64,000 nucleotides of DNA, from NCBI GenBank assembly GCA_032622095.1, contig CP136062.1, forward strand, positions 12,115,710 to 12,179,709. The letters are read 5' to 3'. This document shows positions 13,001 to 28,700 of the stretch, piece by piece. Positions within the stretch are counted from its first letter, which is position 1. Each line of letters starts with the position of its first letter. The position numbers were made by a program, and so were the translations under genes. This DNA comes from Siphonodentalium dalli (taxonomy: Eukaryota > Mollusca > Scaphopoda > Gadilida > Siphonodentaliidae). The notes beneath the pieces are model-generated. The model saw only the letters and a list, made by a program, of their open reading frames with translations, searched no databases and had not been told where the DNA came from.

Positions 13001-15804
13001 TGAGATATTCATTGGACTGAAATACCAGGCTCTGTAAAATGCATTAAAATGCTTTAAAGTGACTCCCAGGAATCAAAAATGATAAAAAGCTATTTTTTCC
13101 CTTTAGGTTACACTGGTGTAAATGTTTTCCATAGGCCTCAGTGCTAACGTTTTAGCGTATAGTGTTGCCAATATAAATGTTGGGTCCAAAATTTTCTTTA
13201 AATCTGAAAAATTGACATTTTGGGAAACTTTTTACACAAAAAAATCATGTCTGTCTAGCAGGGAATTCGCCTTTAAATCTTATGTTTTCGTAACTAGTGT
13301 CAGAACCGCATAAAAAAATAGTCATATTTTAGACCACACCAAAAAATTCAAACTTCACTACAAAGGGTTAATTCCTGTGCCAATGGTTATTTTACCTATG
13401 GGAAATCATAGGGAAGAGGTGTGATGATTTTTTTATGTGAAAAGCACACAAGGCTATTGACCAATCAGGGCCCAGTGTCTATTTTATTCTCTCCTATATA
13501 TTCCTCCCGCATCCGCTAGATGTCACTCGGAACCTTATTTACACCAGTGTAACCTAAAGCGATAGCCCGCTTTTTCGCGGAATAATTGTAACTCCCTACA
13601 TTTCTTCAGAATTTCCCATCAATGGAAAAAATGTGTTCAAAAACAATATCACTTCTGTGGTTCTTTATTTATCACACACAATTTAACCCCACCCCCTTTA
13701 ACAAATTATTCATCAAAAAAGCACAATTTTCCACCACCAGTCATGTTCAGGCCCCATTTTCACTCAGTTTTAGGGGTCTGGTGTTGCAAACTTGGATCAG
13801 CTATGGAAGACTGTTCAATATTCTTTCCATGAGAGAACTTCTGGTGATGTGAGGTCATTGAGTCCAGATCTGATCAGCTGAGCATCAAGCGCATGACTTT
13901 ATCAGCACATTGAAGAATAAAATATGACATTTTCAGGTCTGCAAGGGTGATCCAAGATAACTGGATGTGGGTGTACATTGAATTAGTTGAATAAAGATAT
14001 GCTCTCTTTGAATTGCTGAAGCATTTTCTTAAATGTGTCCAAGTTTTAGTGCTATTAACCTTCAAATGACCATACCCACCAGTGGAAATGACACACTTTT
14101 ATGATATATATATGTATATCACTGGCTATAAAATCCAAAATACTTGTTAAATTAGGTTCTTATAACAATTGAATTATGTGTCGTTGACATGCCCATGTTA
14201 TGGGTCATTTGCATTATCATGTGACTATTACCACCTTGAAAAAATTTGAAAATACCTTGAAAAATTGGCATTTTTTAATGAAAAATCTTACTATTTTTTT
14301 GGCTGATGTAAGTGAAAGAAGGCATCAGCAGCAAGAATAGCCACATCAAGCATGAGATATTCATTGGACTGAAATACCAGGCTCTGTAAAATGCATTAAA
14401 ATGCTTTAAAGTGACTCCCAGGAATCAAAAATGATAAAAAGCTATTTTTTCCCTTTAGGTTACACTGGTGTAAATGTTTTCCATAGGCCTCAGTGCTAAC
14501 GTTTTAGCGTATAGTGTTGCCAATATAAATGTTGGGTCCAAAATTTTCTTTAAATCTGAAAAATTGACATTTTGGGAAACTTTTTACACAAAAAAATCAT
14601 GTCTGTCTAGCAGGGAATTCGCCTTTAAATCTTATGTTTTCGTAACTAGTGTCAGAACCGCATAAAAAAATACAGTCATATTTTAGACCACACCAAAAAA
14701 TTCAAACTTCACTACAAAGGGTTAATTCCTGTGCCAATGGTTATTTTACCTATGGGAAATCATAGGGAAGAGGTGTGATGATTTTTTTATGTGAAAAGCA
14801 CACAAGGCTATTGACCAATCAGGGCCCAGTGTCTATTTTATTCTCTCCTATATATTCCTCCCGCATCCGCTAGATGTCACTCGGAACCTTATTTACACCA
14901 GTGTAACCTAAAGCGATAGCCCGCTTTTTCGCGGAATAATTGTAACTCCCTACATTTCTTCAGAATTTCCCATCAATGGAAAAAATGTGTTCAAAAACAA
15001 TATCACTTCTGTGGTTCTTTATTTATCACACACAATTTAACCCCACCCCCTTTAACAAATTATTCATCAAAAAAGCACAATTTTCCACCACCAGTCATGT
15101 TCAGGCCCCATTTTCACTCAGTTTTAGGGGTCTGGTGTTGCAAACTTGGATCAGCTATGGAAGACTGTTCAATATTCTTTCCATGAGAGAACTTCTGGTG
15201 ATGTGAGGTCATTGAGTCCAGATCTGATCAGCTGAGCATCAAGCGCATGACTTTATCAGCACATTGAAGAATAAAATATGACATTTTCAGGTCTGCAAGG
15301 GTGATCCAAGATAACTGGATGTGGGTGTACATTGAATTAGTTGAATAAAGATATGCTCTCTTTGAATTGCTGAAGCATTTTCTTAAATGTGTCCAAGTTT
15401 TAGTGCTATTAACCTTCAAATGACCATACCCACCAGTGGAAATGACACACTTTTATGATATATATATGTATATCACTGGCTATAAAATCCAAAATACTTG
15501 TTAAATTAGGTTCTTATAACAATTGAATTATGTGTCGTTGACATGCCCATGTTATGGGTCATTTGCATTATCATGTGACTATTACCACCTTGAAAAATTT
15601 TGAAAATACCTTGAAAAATTGGCATTTTTTAATGAAAAATCTTACTATTTTTTTGGCTGATGTAAGTGAAAGAAGGCATCAGTAGCAAGAATAGCCACAT
15701 CAAGCATGAGATATTCATTGGACTGAAATACCAGGCTCTGTAAAATGCATTAAAATGCTTTAAAGTGACTCCCAGGAATCAAAAATGATAAAAAGCTATT
15801 TTTT

Positions 15805-15816
15805 CCCTTTAAAGCG
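15805..15816 (+). other. MITE-free target site, unit 12 (CCCTTTAAAGCG)
   Basis: This is the only junction type that equals the filled site minus the element and one TA. It could be either an original empty site or a precise excision. The monomer is 901 bp. The same junction occurs at 45573-45584. Confidence 0.9.
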
Positions 15817-18800
15817 ATAGCCCGCTTTTTCGCGGAATAATTGTAACTCCCTACATTTCTTCAGAATTTCCCATCAATGGAAAAAATGTGTTCAAAAACA
15901 ATATCACTTCTGTGGTTCTTTATTTATCACACACAATTTAACCCCACCCCCTTTAACAAATTATTCATCAAAAAAGCACAATTTTCCACCACCAGTCATG
16001 TTCAGGCCCCATTTTCACTCAGTTTTAGGGGTCTGGTGTTGCAAACTTGGATCAGCTATGGAAGACTGTTCAATATTCTTTCCATGAGAGAACTTCTGGT
16101 GATGTGAGGTCATTGAGTCCAGATCTGATCAGCTGAGCATCAAGCGCATGACTTTATCAGCACATTGAAGAATAAAATATGACATTTTCAGGTCTGCAAG
16201 GGTGATCCAAGATAACTGGATGTGGGTGTACATTGAATTAGTTGAATAAAGATATGCTCTCTTTGAATTGCTGAAGCATTTTCTTAAATGTGTCCAAGTT
16301 TTAGTGCTATTAACCTTCAAATGACCATACCCACCAGTGGAAATGACACACTTTTATGATATATATATGTATATCACTGGCTATAAAATCCAAAATACTT
16401 GTTAAATTAGGTTCTTATAACAATTGAATTATGTGTCGTTGACATGCCCATGTTATGGGTCATTTGCATTATCATGTGACTATTACCACCTTGAAAAATT
16501 TTGAAAATACCTTGAAAAATTGGCATTTTTTAATGAAAAATCTTACTATTTTTTTGGCTGATGTAAGTGAAAGAAGGCATCAGCAGCAAGAATAGCCACA
16601 TCAAGCATGAGATATTCATTGGACTGAAATACCAGGCTCTGTAAAATGCATTAAAATGCTTTAAAGTGACTCCCAGGAATCAAAAATGATAAAAAGCTAT
16701 TTTTTCCCTTTAGGTTACACTGGTGTAAATGTTTTCCATAGGCCTCAGTGCTAACGTTTTAGCGTATAGTGTTGCCAATATAAATGTTGGGTCCAAAATT
16801 TTCTTTAAATCTGAAAAATTGACATTTTGGGAAACTTTTTACACAAAAAAATCATGTCTGTCTAGCAGGGAATTCGCCTTTAAATCTTATGTTTTCGTAA
16901 CTAGTGTCAGAACCGCATAAAAAAATACAGTCATATTTTAGACCACACCAAAAAATTCAAACTTCACTACAAAGGGTTAATTCCTGTGCCAATGGTTATT
17001 TTACCTATGGGAAATCATAGGGAAGAGGTGTGATGATTTTTTTATGTGAAAAGCACACAAGGCTATTGACCAATCAGGGCCCAGTGTCTATTTTATTCTC
17101 TCCTATATATTCCTCCCGCATCCGCTAGATGTCACTCGGAACCTTATTTACACCAGTGTAACCTAAAGCGATAGCCCGCTTTTTCGCGGAATAATTGTAA
17201 CTCCCTACATTTCTTCAGAATTTCCCATCAATGGAAAAAATGTGTTCAAAAACAATATCACTTCTGTGGTTCTTTATTTATCACACACAATTTAACCCCA
17301 CCCCCTTTAACAAATTATTCATCAAAAAAGCACAATTTTCCACCACCAGTCATGTTCAGGCCCCATTTTCACTCAGTTTTAGGGGTCTGGTGTTGCAAAC
17401 TTGGATCAGCTATGGAAGACTGTTCAATATTCTTTCCATGAGAGAACTTCTGGTGATGTGAGGTCATTGAGTCCAGATCTGATCAGCTGAGCATCAAGCG
17501 CATGACTTTATCAGCACATTGAAGAATAAAATATGACATTTTCAGGTCTGCAAGGGTGATCCAAGATAACTGGATGTGGGTGTACATTGAATTAGTTGAA
17601 TAAAGATATGCTCTCTTTGAATTGCTGAAGCATTTTCTTAAATGTGTCCAAGTTTTAGTGCTATTAACCTTCAAATGACCATACCCACCAGTGGAAATGA
17701 CACACTTTTATGATATATATATGTATATCACTGGCTATAAAATCCAAAATACTTGTTAAATTAGGTTCTTATAACAATTGAATTATGTGTCGTTGACATG
17801 CCCATGTTATGGGTCATTTGCATTATCATGTGACTATTACCACCTTGAAAAATTTTGAAAATACCTTGAAAAATTGGCATTTTTTAATGAAAAATCTTAC
17901 TATTTTTTTGGCTGATGTAAGTGAAAGAAGGCATCAGCAGCAAGAATAGCCACATCAAGCATGAGATATTCATTGGACTGAAATACCAGGCTCTGTAAAA
18001 TGCATTAAAATGCTTTAAAGTGACTCCCAGGAATCAAAAATGATAAAAAGCTATTTTTTCCCTTTAGGTTACACTGGTGTAAATGTTTTCCATAGGCCTC
18101 AGTGCTAACGTTTTAGCGTATAGTGTTGCCAATATAAATGTTGGGTCCAAAATTTTCTTTAAATCTGAAAAATTGACATTTTGGGAAACTTTTTACACAA
18201 AAAAATCATGTCTGTCTAGCAGGGAATTCGCCTTTAAATCTTATGTTTTCGTAACTAGTGTCAGAACCGCATAAAAAAATACAGTCATATTTTAGACCAC
18301 ACCAAAAAATTCAAACTTCACTACAAAGGGTTAATTCCTGTGCCAATGGTTATTTTACCTATGGGAAATCATAGGGAAGAGGTGTGATGATTTTTTTATG
18401 TGAAAAGCACACAAGGCTATTGACCAATCAGGGCCCAGTGTCTATTTTATTCTCTCCTATATATTCCTCCCGCATCCGCTAGATGTCACTCGGAACCTTA
18501 TTTACACCAGTGTAACCTAAAGCGATAGCCCGCTTTTTCGCGGAATAATTGTAACTCCCTACATTTCTTCAGAATTTCCCATCAATGGAAAAAATGTGTT
18601 CAAAAACAATATCACTTCTGTGGTTCTTTATTTATCACACACAATTTAACCCCACCCCCTTTAACAAATTATTCATCAAAAAAGCACAATTTTCCACCAC
18701 CAGTCATGTTCAGGCCCCATTTTCACTCAGTTTTAGGGGTCTGGTGTTGCAAACTTGGATCAGCTATGGAAGACTGTTCAATATTCTTTCCATGAGAGAA

Positions 18801-21800
18801 CTTCTGGTGATGTGAGGTCATTGAGTCCAGATCTGATCAGCTGAGCATCAAGCGCATGACTTTATCAGCACATTGAAGAATAAAATATGACATTTTCAGG
18901 TCTGCAAGGGTGATCCAAGATAACTGGATGTGGGTGTACATTGAATTAGTTGAATAAAGATATGCTCTCTTTGAATTGCTGAAGCATTTTCTTAAATGTG
19001 TCCAAGTTTTAGTGCTATTAACCTTCAAATGACCATACCCACCAGTGGAAATGACACACTTTTATGATATATATATGTATATCACTGGCTATAAAATCCA
19101 AAATACTTGTTAAATTAGGTTCTTATAACAATTGAATTATGTGTCGTTGACATGCCCATGTTATGGGTCATTTGCATTATCATGTGACTATTACCACCTT
19201 GAAAATGTTTGAAAATACCTTGAAAAATTGGCATTTTTTAATGAAAAATCTTACTATTTTTTTGGCTGATGTAAGTGAAAGAAGGCATCAGCAGCAAGAA
19301 TAGCCACATCAAGCATGAGATATTCATTGGACTGAAATACCAGGCTCTGTAAAATGCATTAAAATGCTTTAAAGTGACTCCCAGGAATCAAAAATGATAA
19401 AAAGCTATTTTTTCCCTTTAGGTTACACTGGTGTAAATGTTTTCCATAGGCCTCAGTGCTAACGTTTTAGCGTATAGTGTTGCCAATATAAATGTTGGGT
19501 CCAAAATTTTCTTTAAATCTGAAAAATTGACATTTTGGGAAACTTTTTACACAAAAAAATCATGTCTGTCTAGCAGGGAATTCGCCTTTAAATCTTATGT
19601 TTTCGTAACTAGTGTCAGAACCGCATAAAAAAATACAGTCATATTTTAGACCAAACCAAAAAATTCAAACTTCACTACAAAGGGTTAATTCCTGTGCCAA
19701 TGGTTATTTTACCTATGGGAAATCATAGGGAAGAGGTGTGATGATTTTTTTATGTGAAAAGCACACAAGGCTATTGACCAATCAGGGCCCAGTGTCTATT
19801 TTATTCTCTCCTATATATTCCTCCCGCATCCGCTAGATGTCACTCGGAACCTTATTTACACCAGTGTAACCTAAAGCGATAGCCCGCTTTTTCGCGGAAT
19901 AATTGTAACTCCCTACATTTCTTCAGAATTTCCCATCAATGGAAAAAATGTGTTCAAAAACAATATCACTTCTGTGGTTCTTTATTTATCACACACAATT
20001 TAACCCCACCCCCTTTAACAAATTATTCATCAAAAAAGCACAATTTTCCACCACCAGTCATGTTCAGGCCCCATTTTCACTCAGTTTTAGGGGTCTGGTG
20101 TTGCAAACTTGGATCAGCTATGGAAGACTGTTCAATATTCTTTCCATGAGAGAACTTCTGGTGATGTGAGGTCATTGAGTCCAGATCTGATCAGCTGAGC
20201 ATCAAGCGCATGACTTTATCAGCACATTGAAGAATAAAATATGACATTTTCAGGTCTGCAAGGGTGATCCAAGATAACTGGATGTGGGTGTACATTGAAT
20301 TAGTTGAATAAAGATATGCTCTCTTTGAATTGCTGAAGCATTTTCTTAAATGTGTCCAAGTTTTAGTGCTATTAACCTTCAAATGACCATACCCACCAGT
20401 GGAAATGACACACTTTTATGATATATATATGTATATCACTGGCTATAAAATCCAAAATACTTGTTAAATTAGGTTCTTATAACAATTGAATTATGTGTCG
20501 TTGACATGCCCATGTTATGGGTCATTTGCATTATCATGTGACTATTACCACCTTGAAAAATTTTGAAAATACCTTGAAAAATTGGCATTTTTTAATGAAA
20601 AATCTTACTATTTTTTTGGCTGATGTAAGTGAAAGAAGGCATCAGCAGCAAGAATAGCCACATCAAGCATGAGATATTCATTGGACTGAAATACCAGGCT
20701 CTGTAAAATGCATTAAAATGCTTTAAAGTGACTCCCAGGAATCAAAAATGATAAAAAGCTATTTTTTCCCTTTAGGTTACACTGGTGTAAATGTTTTCCA
20801 TAGGCCTCAGTGCTAACGTTTTAGCGTATAGTGTTGCCAATATAAATGTTGGGTCCAAAATTTTCTTTAAATCTGAAAAATTGACATTTTGGGAAACTTT
20901 TTACACAAAAAAATCATGTCTGTCTAGCAGGGAATTCGCCTTTAAATCTTATGTTTTCGTAACTAGTGTCAGAACCGCATAAAAAAATACAGTCATATTT
21001 TAGACCACACCAAAAAATTCAAACTTCACTACAAAGGGTTAATTCCTGTGCCAATGGTTATTTTACCTATGGGAAATCATAGGGAAGAGGTGTGATGATT
21101 TTTTTATGTGAAAAGCACACAAGGCTATTGACCAATCAGGGCCCAGTGTCTATTTTATTCTCTCCTATATATTCCTCCCGCATCCGCTAGATGTCACTCG
21201 GAACCTTATTTACACCAGTGTAACCTAAAGCGATAGCCCGCTTTTTCGCGGAATAATTGTAACTCCCTACATTTCTTCAGAATTTCCCATCAATGGAAAA
21301 AATGTGTTCAAAAACAATATCACTTCTGTGGTTCTTTATTTATCACACACAATTTAACCCCACCCCCTTTAACAAATTATTCATCAAAAAAGCACAATTT
21401 TCCACCACCAGTCATGTTCAGGCCCCATTTTCACTCAGTTTTAGGGGTCTGGTGTTGCAAACTTGGATCAGCTATGGAAGACTGTTCAATATTCTTTCCA
21501 TGAGAGAACTTCTGGTGATGTGAGGTCATTGAGTCCAGATCTGATCAGCTGAGCATCAAGCGCATGACTTTATCAGCACATTGAAGAATAAAATATGACA
21601 TTTTCAGGTCTGCAAGGGTGATCCAAGATAACTGGATGTGGGTGTACATTGAATTAGTTGAATAAAGATATGCTCTCTTTGAATTGCTGAAGCATTTTCT
21701 TAAATGTGTCCAAGTTTTAGTGCTATTAACCTTCAAATGACCATACCCACCAGTGGAAATGACACACTTTTATGATATATATATGTATATCACTGGCTAT

Positions 21801-23475
21801 AAAATCCAAAATACTTGTTAAATTAGGTTCTTATAACAATTGAATTATGTGTCGTTGACATGCCCATGTTATGGGTCATTTGCATTATCATGTGACTATT
21901 ACCACCTTGAAAATTTTTGAAAATACCTTGAAAAATTGGCATTTTTTAATGAAAAATCTTACTATTTTTTTGGCTGATGTAAGTGAAAGAAGGCATCAGC
22001 AGCAAGAATAGCCACATCAAGCATGAGATATTCATTGGACTGAAATACCAGGCTCTGTAAAATGCATTAAAATGCTTTAAAGTGACTCCCAGGAATCAAA
22101 AATGATAAAAAGCTATTTTTTCCCTTTAGGTTACACTGGTGTAAATGTTTTCCATAGGCCTCAGTGCTAACGTTTTAGCGTATAGTGTTGCCAATATAAA
22201 TGTTGGGTCCAAAATTTTCTTTAAATCTGAAAAATTGACATTTTGGGAAACTTTTTACACAAAAAAATCATGTCTGTCTAGCAGGGAATTCGCCTTTAAA
22301 TCTTATGTTTTCGTAACTAGTGTCAGAACCGCATAAAAAAATACAGTCATATTTTAGACCACACCAAAAAATTCAAACTTCACTACAAAGGGTTAATTCC
22401 TGTGCCAATGGTTATTTTACCTATGGGAAATCATAGGGAAGAGGTGTGATGATTTTTTTATGTGAAAAGCACACAAGGCTATTGACCAATCAGGGCCCAG
22501 TGTCTATTTTATTCTCTCCTATATATTCCTCCCGCATCCGCTAGATGTCACTCGGAACCTTATTTACACCAGTGTAACCTAAAGCGATAGCCCGCTTTTT
22601 CGCGGAATAATTGTAACTCCCTACATTTCTTCAGAATTTCCCATCAATGGAAAAAATGTGTTCAAAAACAATATCACTTCTGTGGTTCTTTATTTATCAC
22701 ACACAATTTAACCCCACCCCCTTTAACAAATTATTCATCAAAAAAGCACAATTTTCCACCACCAGTCATGTTCAGGCCCCATTTTCACTCAGTTTTAGGG
22801 GTCTGGTGTTGCAAACTTGGATCAGCTATGGAAGACTGTTCAATATTCTTTCCATGAGAGAACTTCTGGTGATGTGAGGTCATTGAGTCCAGATCTGATC
22901 AGCTGAGCATCAAGCGCATGACTTTATCAGCACATTGAAGAATAAAATATGACATTTTCAGGTCTGCAAGGGTGATCCAAGATAACTGGATGTGGGTGTA
23001 CATTGAATTAGTTGAATAAAGATATGCTCTCTTTGAATTGCTGAAGCATTTTCTTAAATGTGTCCAAGTTTTAGTGCTATTAACCTTCAAATGACCATAC
23101 CCACCAGTGGAAATGACACACTTTTATGATATATATATGTATATCACTGGCTATAAAATCCAAAATACTTGTTAAATTAGGTTCTTATAACAATTGAATT
23201 ATGTGTCGTTGACATGCCCATGTTATGGGTCATTTGCATTATCATGTGACTATTACCACCTTGAAAAATTTTGAAAATACCTTGAAAAATTGGCATTTTT
23301 TAATGAAAAATCTTACTATTTTTTTGGCTGATGTAAGTGAAAGAAGGCATCAGCAGCAAGAATAGCCACATCAAGCATGAGATATTCATTGGACTGAAAT
23401 ACCAGGCTCTGTAAAATGCATTAAAATGCTTTAAAGTGACTCCCAGGAATCAAAAATGATAAAAAGCTATTTTTT

Positions 23476-23485
23476 CCCTAAAGCG
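23476..23485 (+). other. MITE-free junction, unit 18 (CCCTAAAGCG)
   Basis: It is two bases shorter than the perfect empty site, with TT missing on the left. The monomer is 899 bp. The unit also carries private changes (CCTATCAATGG, and G in CATGTTCTTAAA) shared only with unit 20. Confidence 0.9.
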
Positions 23486-25728
23486 ATAGCCCGCTTTTTC
23501 GCGGAATAATTGTAACTCCCTACATTTCTTCAGAATTTCCTATCAATGGAAAAAATGTGTTCAAAAACAATATCACTTCTGTGGTTCTTTATTTATCACA
23601 CACAATTTAACCCCACCCCCTTTAACAAATTATTCATCAAAAAAGCACAATTTTCCACCACCAGTCATGTTCAGGCCCCATTTTCACTCAGTTTTAGGGG
23701 TCTGGTGTTGCAAACTTGGATCAGCTATGGAAGACTGTTCAATATTCTTTCCATGAGAGAACTTCTGGTGATGTGAGGTCATTGAGTCCAGATCTGATCA
23801 GCTGAGCATCAAGCGCATGACTTTATCAGCACATTGAAGAATAAAATATGACATTTTCAGGTCTGCAAGGGTGATCCAAGATAACTGGATGTGGGTGTAC
23901 ATTGAATTAGTTGAATAAAGATATGCTCTCTTTGAATTGCTGAAGCATGTTCTTAAATGTGTCCAAGTTTTAGTGCTATTAACCTTCAAATGACCATACC
24001 CACCAGTGGAAATGACACACTTTTATGATATATATATGTATATCACTGGCTATAAAATCCAAAATACTTGTTAAATTAGGTTCTTATAACAATTGAATTA
24101 TGTGTCGTTGACATGCCCATGTTATGGGTCATTTGCATTATCATGTGACTATTACCACCTTGAAAAATTTTGAAAATACCTTGAAAAATTGGCATTTTTT
24201 AATGAAAAATCTTACTATTTTTTTGGCTGATGTAAGTGAAAGAAGGCATCAGCAGCAAGAATAGCCACATCAAGCATGAGATATTCATTGGACTGAAATA
24301 CCAGGCTCTGTAAAATGCATTAAAATGCTTTAAAGTGACTCCCAGGAATCAAAAATGATAAAAAGCTATTTTTTCCCTTTAGGTTACACTGGTGTAAATG
24401 TTTTCCATAGGCCTCAGTGCTAACGTTTTAGCGTATAGTGTTGCCAATATAAATGTTGGGTCCAAAATTTTCTTTAAATCTGAAAAATTGACATTTTGGG
24501 AAACTTTTTACACAAAAAAATCATGTCTGTCTAGCAGGGAATTCGCCTTTAAATCTTATGTTTTCGTAACTAGTGTCAGAACCGCATAAAAAAATACAGT
24601 CATATTTTAGACCACACCAAAAAATTCAAACTTCACTACAAAGGGTTAATTCCTGTGCCAATGGTTATTTTACCTATGGGAAATCATAGGGAAGAGGTGT
24701 GATGATTTTTTTATGTGAAAAGCACACAAGGCTATTGACCAATCAGGGCCCAGTGTCTATTTTATTCTCTCCTATATATTCCTCCCGCATCCGCTAGATG
24801 TCACTCGGAACCTTATTTACACCAGTGTAACCTAAAGCGATAGCCCGCTTTTTCGCGGAATAATTGTAACTCCCTACATTTCTTCAGAATTTCCCATCAA
24901 TGGAAAAAATGTGTTCAAAAACAATATCACTTCTGTGGTTCTTTATTTATCACACACAATTTAACCCCACCCCCTTTAACAAATTATTCATCAAAAAAGC
25001 ACAATTTTCCACCACCAGTCATGTTCAGGCCCCATTTTCACTCAGTTTTAGGGGTCTGGTGTTGCAAACTTGGATCAGCTATGGAAGACTGTTCAATATT
25101 CTTTCCATGAGAGAACTTCTGGTGATGTGAGGTCATTGAGTCCAGATCTGATCAGCTGAGCATCAAGCGCATGACTTTATCAGCACATTGAAGAATAAAA
25201 TATGACATTTTCAGGTCTGCAAGGGTGATCCAAGATAACTGGATGTGGGTGTACATTGAATTAGTTGAATAAAGATATGCTCTCTTTGAATTGCTGAAGC
25301 ATTTTCTTAAATGTGTCCAAGTTTTAGTGCTATTAACCTTCAAATGACCATACCCACCAGTGGAAATGACACACTTTTATGATATATATATGTATATCAC
25401 TGGCTATAAAATCCAAAATACTTGTTAAATTAGGTTCTTATAACAATTGAATTATGTGTCGTTGACATGCCCATGTTATGGGTCATTTGCATTATCATGT
25501 GACTATTACCACCTTGAAAAATTTTGAAAATACCTTGAAAAATTGGCATTTTTTAATGAAAAATCTTACTATTTTTTTGGCTGATGTAAGTGAAAGAAGG
25601 CATCAGCAGCAAGAATAGCCACATCAAGCATGAGATATTCATTGGACTGAAATACCAGGCTCTGTAAAATGCATTAAAATGCTTTAAAGTGACTCCCAGG
25701 AATCAAAAATGATAAAAAGCTATTTTTT

Positions 25729-25738
25729 CCCTAAAGCG
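25729..25738 (+). other. MITE-free junction, unit 20 (CCCTAAAGCG)
   Basis: It has the same junction and the same private variants as unit 18. Units 17-18 and 19-20 are therefore a tandem duplication of a 2253-bp long-plus-short pair, and this is not an independent MITE loss. Confidence 0.9.
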
Positions 25739-28700
25739 ATAGCCCGCTTTTTCGCGGAATAATTGTAACTCCCTACATTTCTTCAGAATTTCCTATCAAT
25801 GGAAAAAATGTGTTCAAAAACAATATCACTTCTGTGGTTCTTTATTTATCACACACAATTTAACCCCACCCCCTTTAACAAATTATTCATCAAAAAAGCA
25901 CAATTTTCCACCACCAGTCATGTTCAGGCCCCATTTTCACTCAGTTTTAGGGGTCTGGTGTTGCAAACTTGGATCAGCTATGGAAGACTGTTCAATATTC
26001 TTTCCATGAGAGAACTTCTGGTGATGTGAGGTCATTGAGTCCAGATCTGATCAGCTGAGCATCAAGCGCATGACTTTATCAGCACATTGAAGAATAAAAT
26101 ATGACATTTTCAGGTCTGCAAGGGTGATCCAAGATAACTGGATGTGGGTGTACATTGAATTAGTTGAATAAAGATATGCTCTCTTTGAATTGCTGAAGCA
26201 TGTTCTTAAATGTGTCCAAGTTTTAGTGCTATTAACCTTCAAATGACCATACCCACCAGTGGAAATGACACACTTTTATGATATATATATGTATATCACT
26301 GGCTATAAAATCCAAAATACTTGTTAAATTAGGTTCTTATAACAATTGAATTATGTGTCGTTGACATGCCCATGTTATGGGTCATTTGCATTATCATGTG
26401 ACTATTACCACCTTGAAAAATTTTGAAAATACCTTGAAAAATTGGCATTTTTTAATGAAAAATCTTACTATTTTTTTGGCTGATGTAAGTGAAAGAAGGC
26501 ATCAGCAGCAAGAATAGCCACATCAAGCATGAGATATTCATTGGACTGAAATACCAGGCTCTGTAAAATGCATTAAAATGCTTTAAAGTGACTCCCAGGA
26601 ATCAAAAATGATAAAAAGCTATTTTTTCCCTTTAGGTTACACTGGTGTAAATGTTTTCCATAGGCCTCAGTGCTAACGTTTTAGCGTATAGTGTTGCCAA
26701 TATAAATGTTGGGTCCAAAATTTTCTTTAAATCTGAAAAATTGACATTTTGGGAAACTTTTTACACAAAAAAATCATGTCTGTCTAGCAGGGAATTCGCC
26801 TTTAAATCTTATGTTTTCGTAACTAGTGTCAGAACCGCATAAAAAAATACAGTCATATTTTAGACCACACCAAAAAATTCAAACTTCACTACAAAGGGTT
26901 AATTCCTGTGCCAATGGTTATTTTACCTATGGGAAATCATAGGGAAGTGGTGTGATGATTTTTTTATGTGAAAAGCACACAAGGCTATTGACCAATCAGG
27001 GCCCAGTGTCTATTTTATTCTCTCCTATATATTCCTCCCGCATCCGCTAGATGTCACTCGGAACCTTATTTACACCAGTGTAACCTAAAGCGATAGCCCG
27101 CTTTTTCGCGGAATAATTGTAACTCCCTACATTTCTTCAGAATTTCCCATCAATGGAAAAAATGTGTTCAAAAACAATATCACTTCTGTGGTTCTTTATT
27201 TATCACACACAATTTAACCCCACCCCCTTTAACAAATTATTCATCAAAATAGCACAATTTTCCACCACCAGTCATGTTCAGGCCCCATTTTCACTCAGTT
27301 TTAGGGGTCTGGTGTTGCAAACTTGGATCAGCTATGGAAGACTGTTCAATATTCTTTCCATGAGAGAACTTCTGGTGATGTGAGGTCATTGAGTCCAGAT
27401 CTGATCAGCTGAGCATCAAGCGCATGACTTTATCAGCACATTGAAGAATAAAATATGACATTTTCAGGTCTGCAAGGGTGATCCAAGATAACTGGATGTG
27501 GGTGTACATTGAATTAGTTGAATAAAGATATGCTCTCTTTGAATTGCTGAAGCATTTTCTTAAATGTGTCCAAGTTTTAGTGCTATTAACCTTCAAATGA
27601 CCATACCCACCAGTGGAAATGACACACTTTTATGATATATATATGTATATCACTGGCTATAAAATCCAAAATACTTGTTAAATTAGGTTCTTATAACAAT
27701 TGAATTATGTGTCGTTGACATGCCCATGTTATGGGTCATTTGCATTATCATGTGACTATTACCACCTTGAAAAATTTTGAAAATACCTTGAAAAATTGGC
27801 ATTTTTTAATGAAAAATCTTACTATTTTTTTGGCTGATGTAAGTGAAAGAAGGCATCAGCAGCAAGAATAGCCACATCAAGCATGAGATATTCATTGGAC
27901 TGAAATACCAGGCTCTGTAAAATGCATTAAAATGCTTTAAAGTGACTCCCAGGAATCAAAAATGATAAAAAGCTATTTTTTCCCTTTAGGTTACACTGGT
28001 GTAAATGTTTTCCATAGGCCTCAGTGCTAACGTTTTAGCGTATAGTGTTGCCAATATAAATGTTGGGTCCAAAATTTTCTTTAAATCTGAAAAATTGACA
28101 TTTTGGGAAACTTTTTACACAAAAAAATCATGTCTGTCTAGCAGGGAATTCGCCTTTAAATCTTATGTTTTCGTAACTAGTGTCAGAACCGCATAAAAAA
28201 ATACAGTCATATTTTAGACCACACCAAAAAATTCAAACTTCACTACAAAGGGTTAATTCCTGTGCCAATGGTTATTTTACCTATGGGAAATCATAGGGAA
28301 GAGGTGTGATGATTTTTTTATGTGAAAAGCACACAAGGCTATTGACCAATCAGGGCCCAGTGTCTATTTTATTCTCTCCTATATATTCCTCCCGCATCCG
28401 CTAGATGTCACTCGGAACCTTATTTACACCAGTGTAACCTAAAGCGATAGCCCGCTTTTTCGCGGAATAATTGTAACTCCCTACATTTCTTCAGAATTTC
28501 CCATCAATGGAAAAAATGTGTTCAAAAACAATATCACTTCTGTGGTTCTTTATTTATCACACACAATTTAACCCCACCCCCTTTAACAAATTATTCATCA
28601 AAAAAGCACAATTTTCCACCACCAGTCATGTTCAGGCCCCATTTTCACTCAGTTTTAGGGGTCTGGTGTTGCAAACTTGGATCAGCTATGGAAGACTGTT

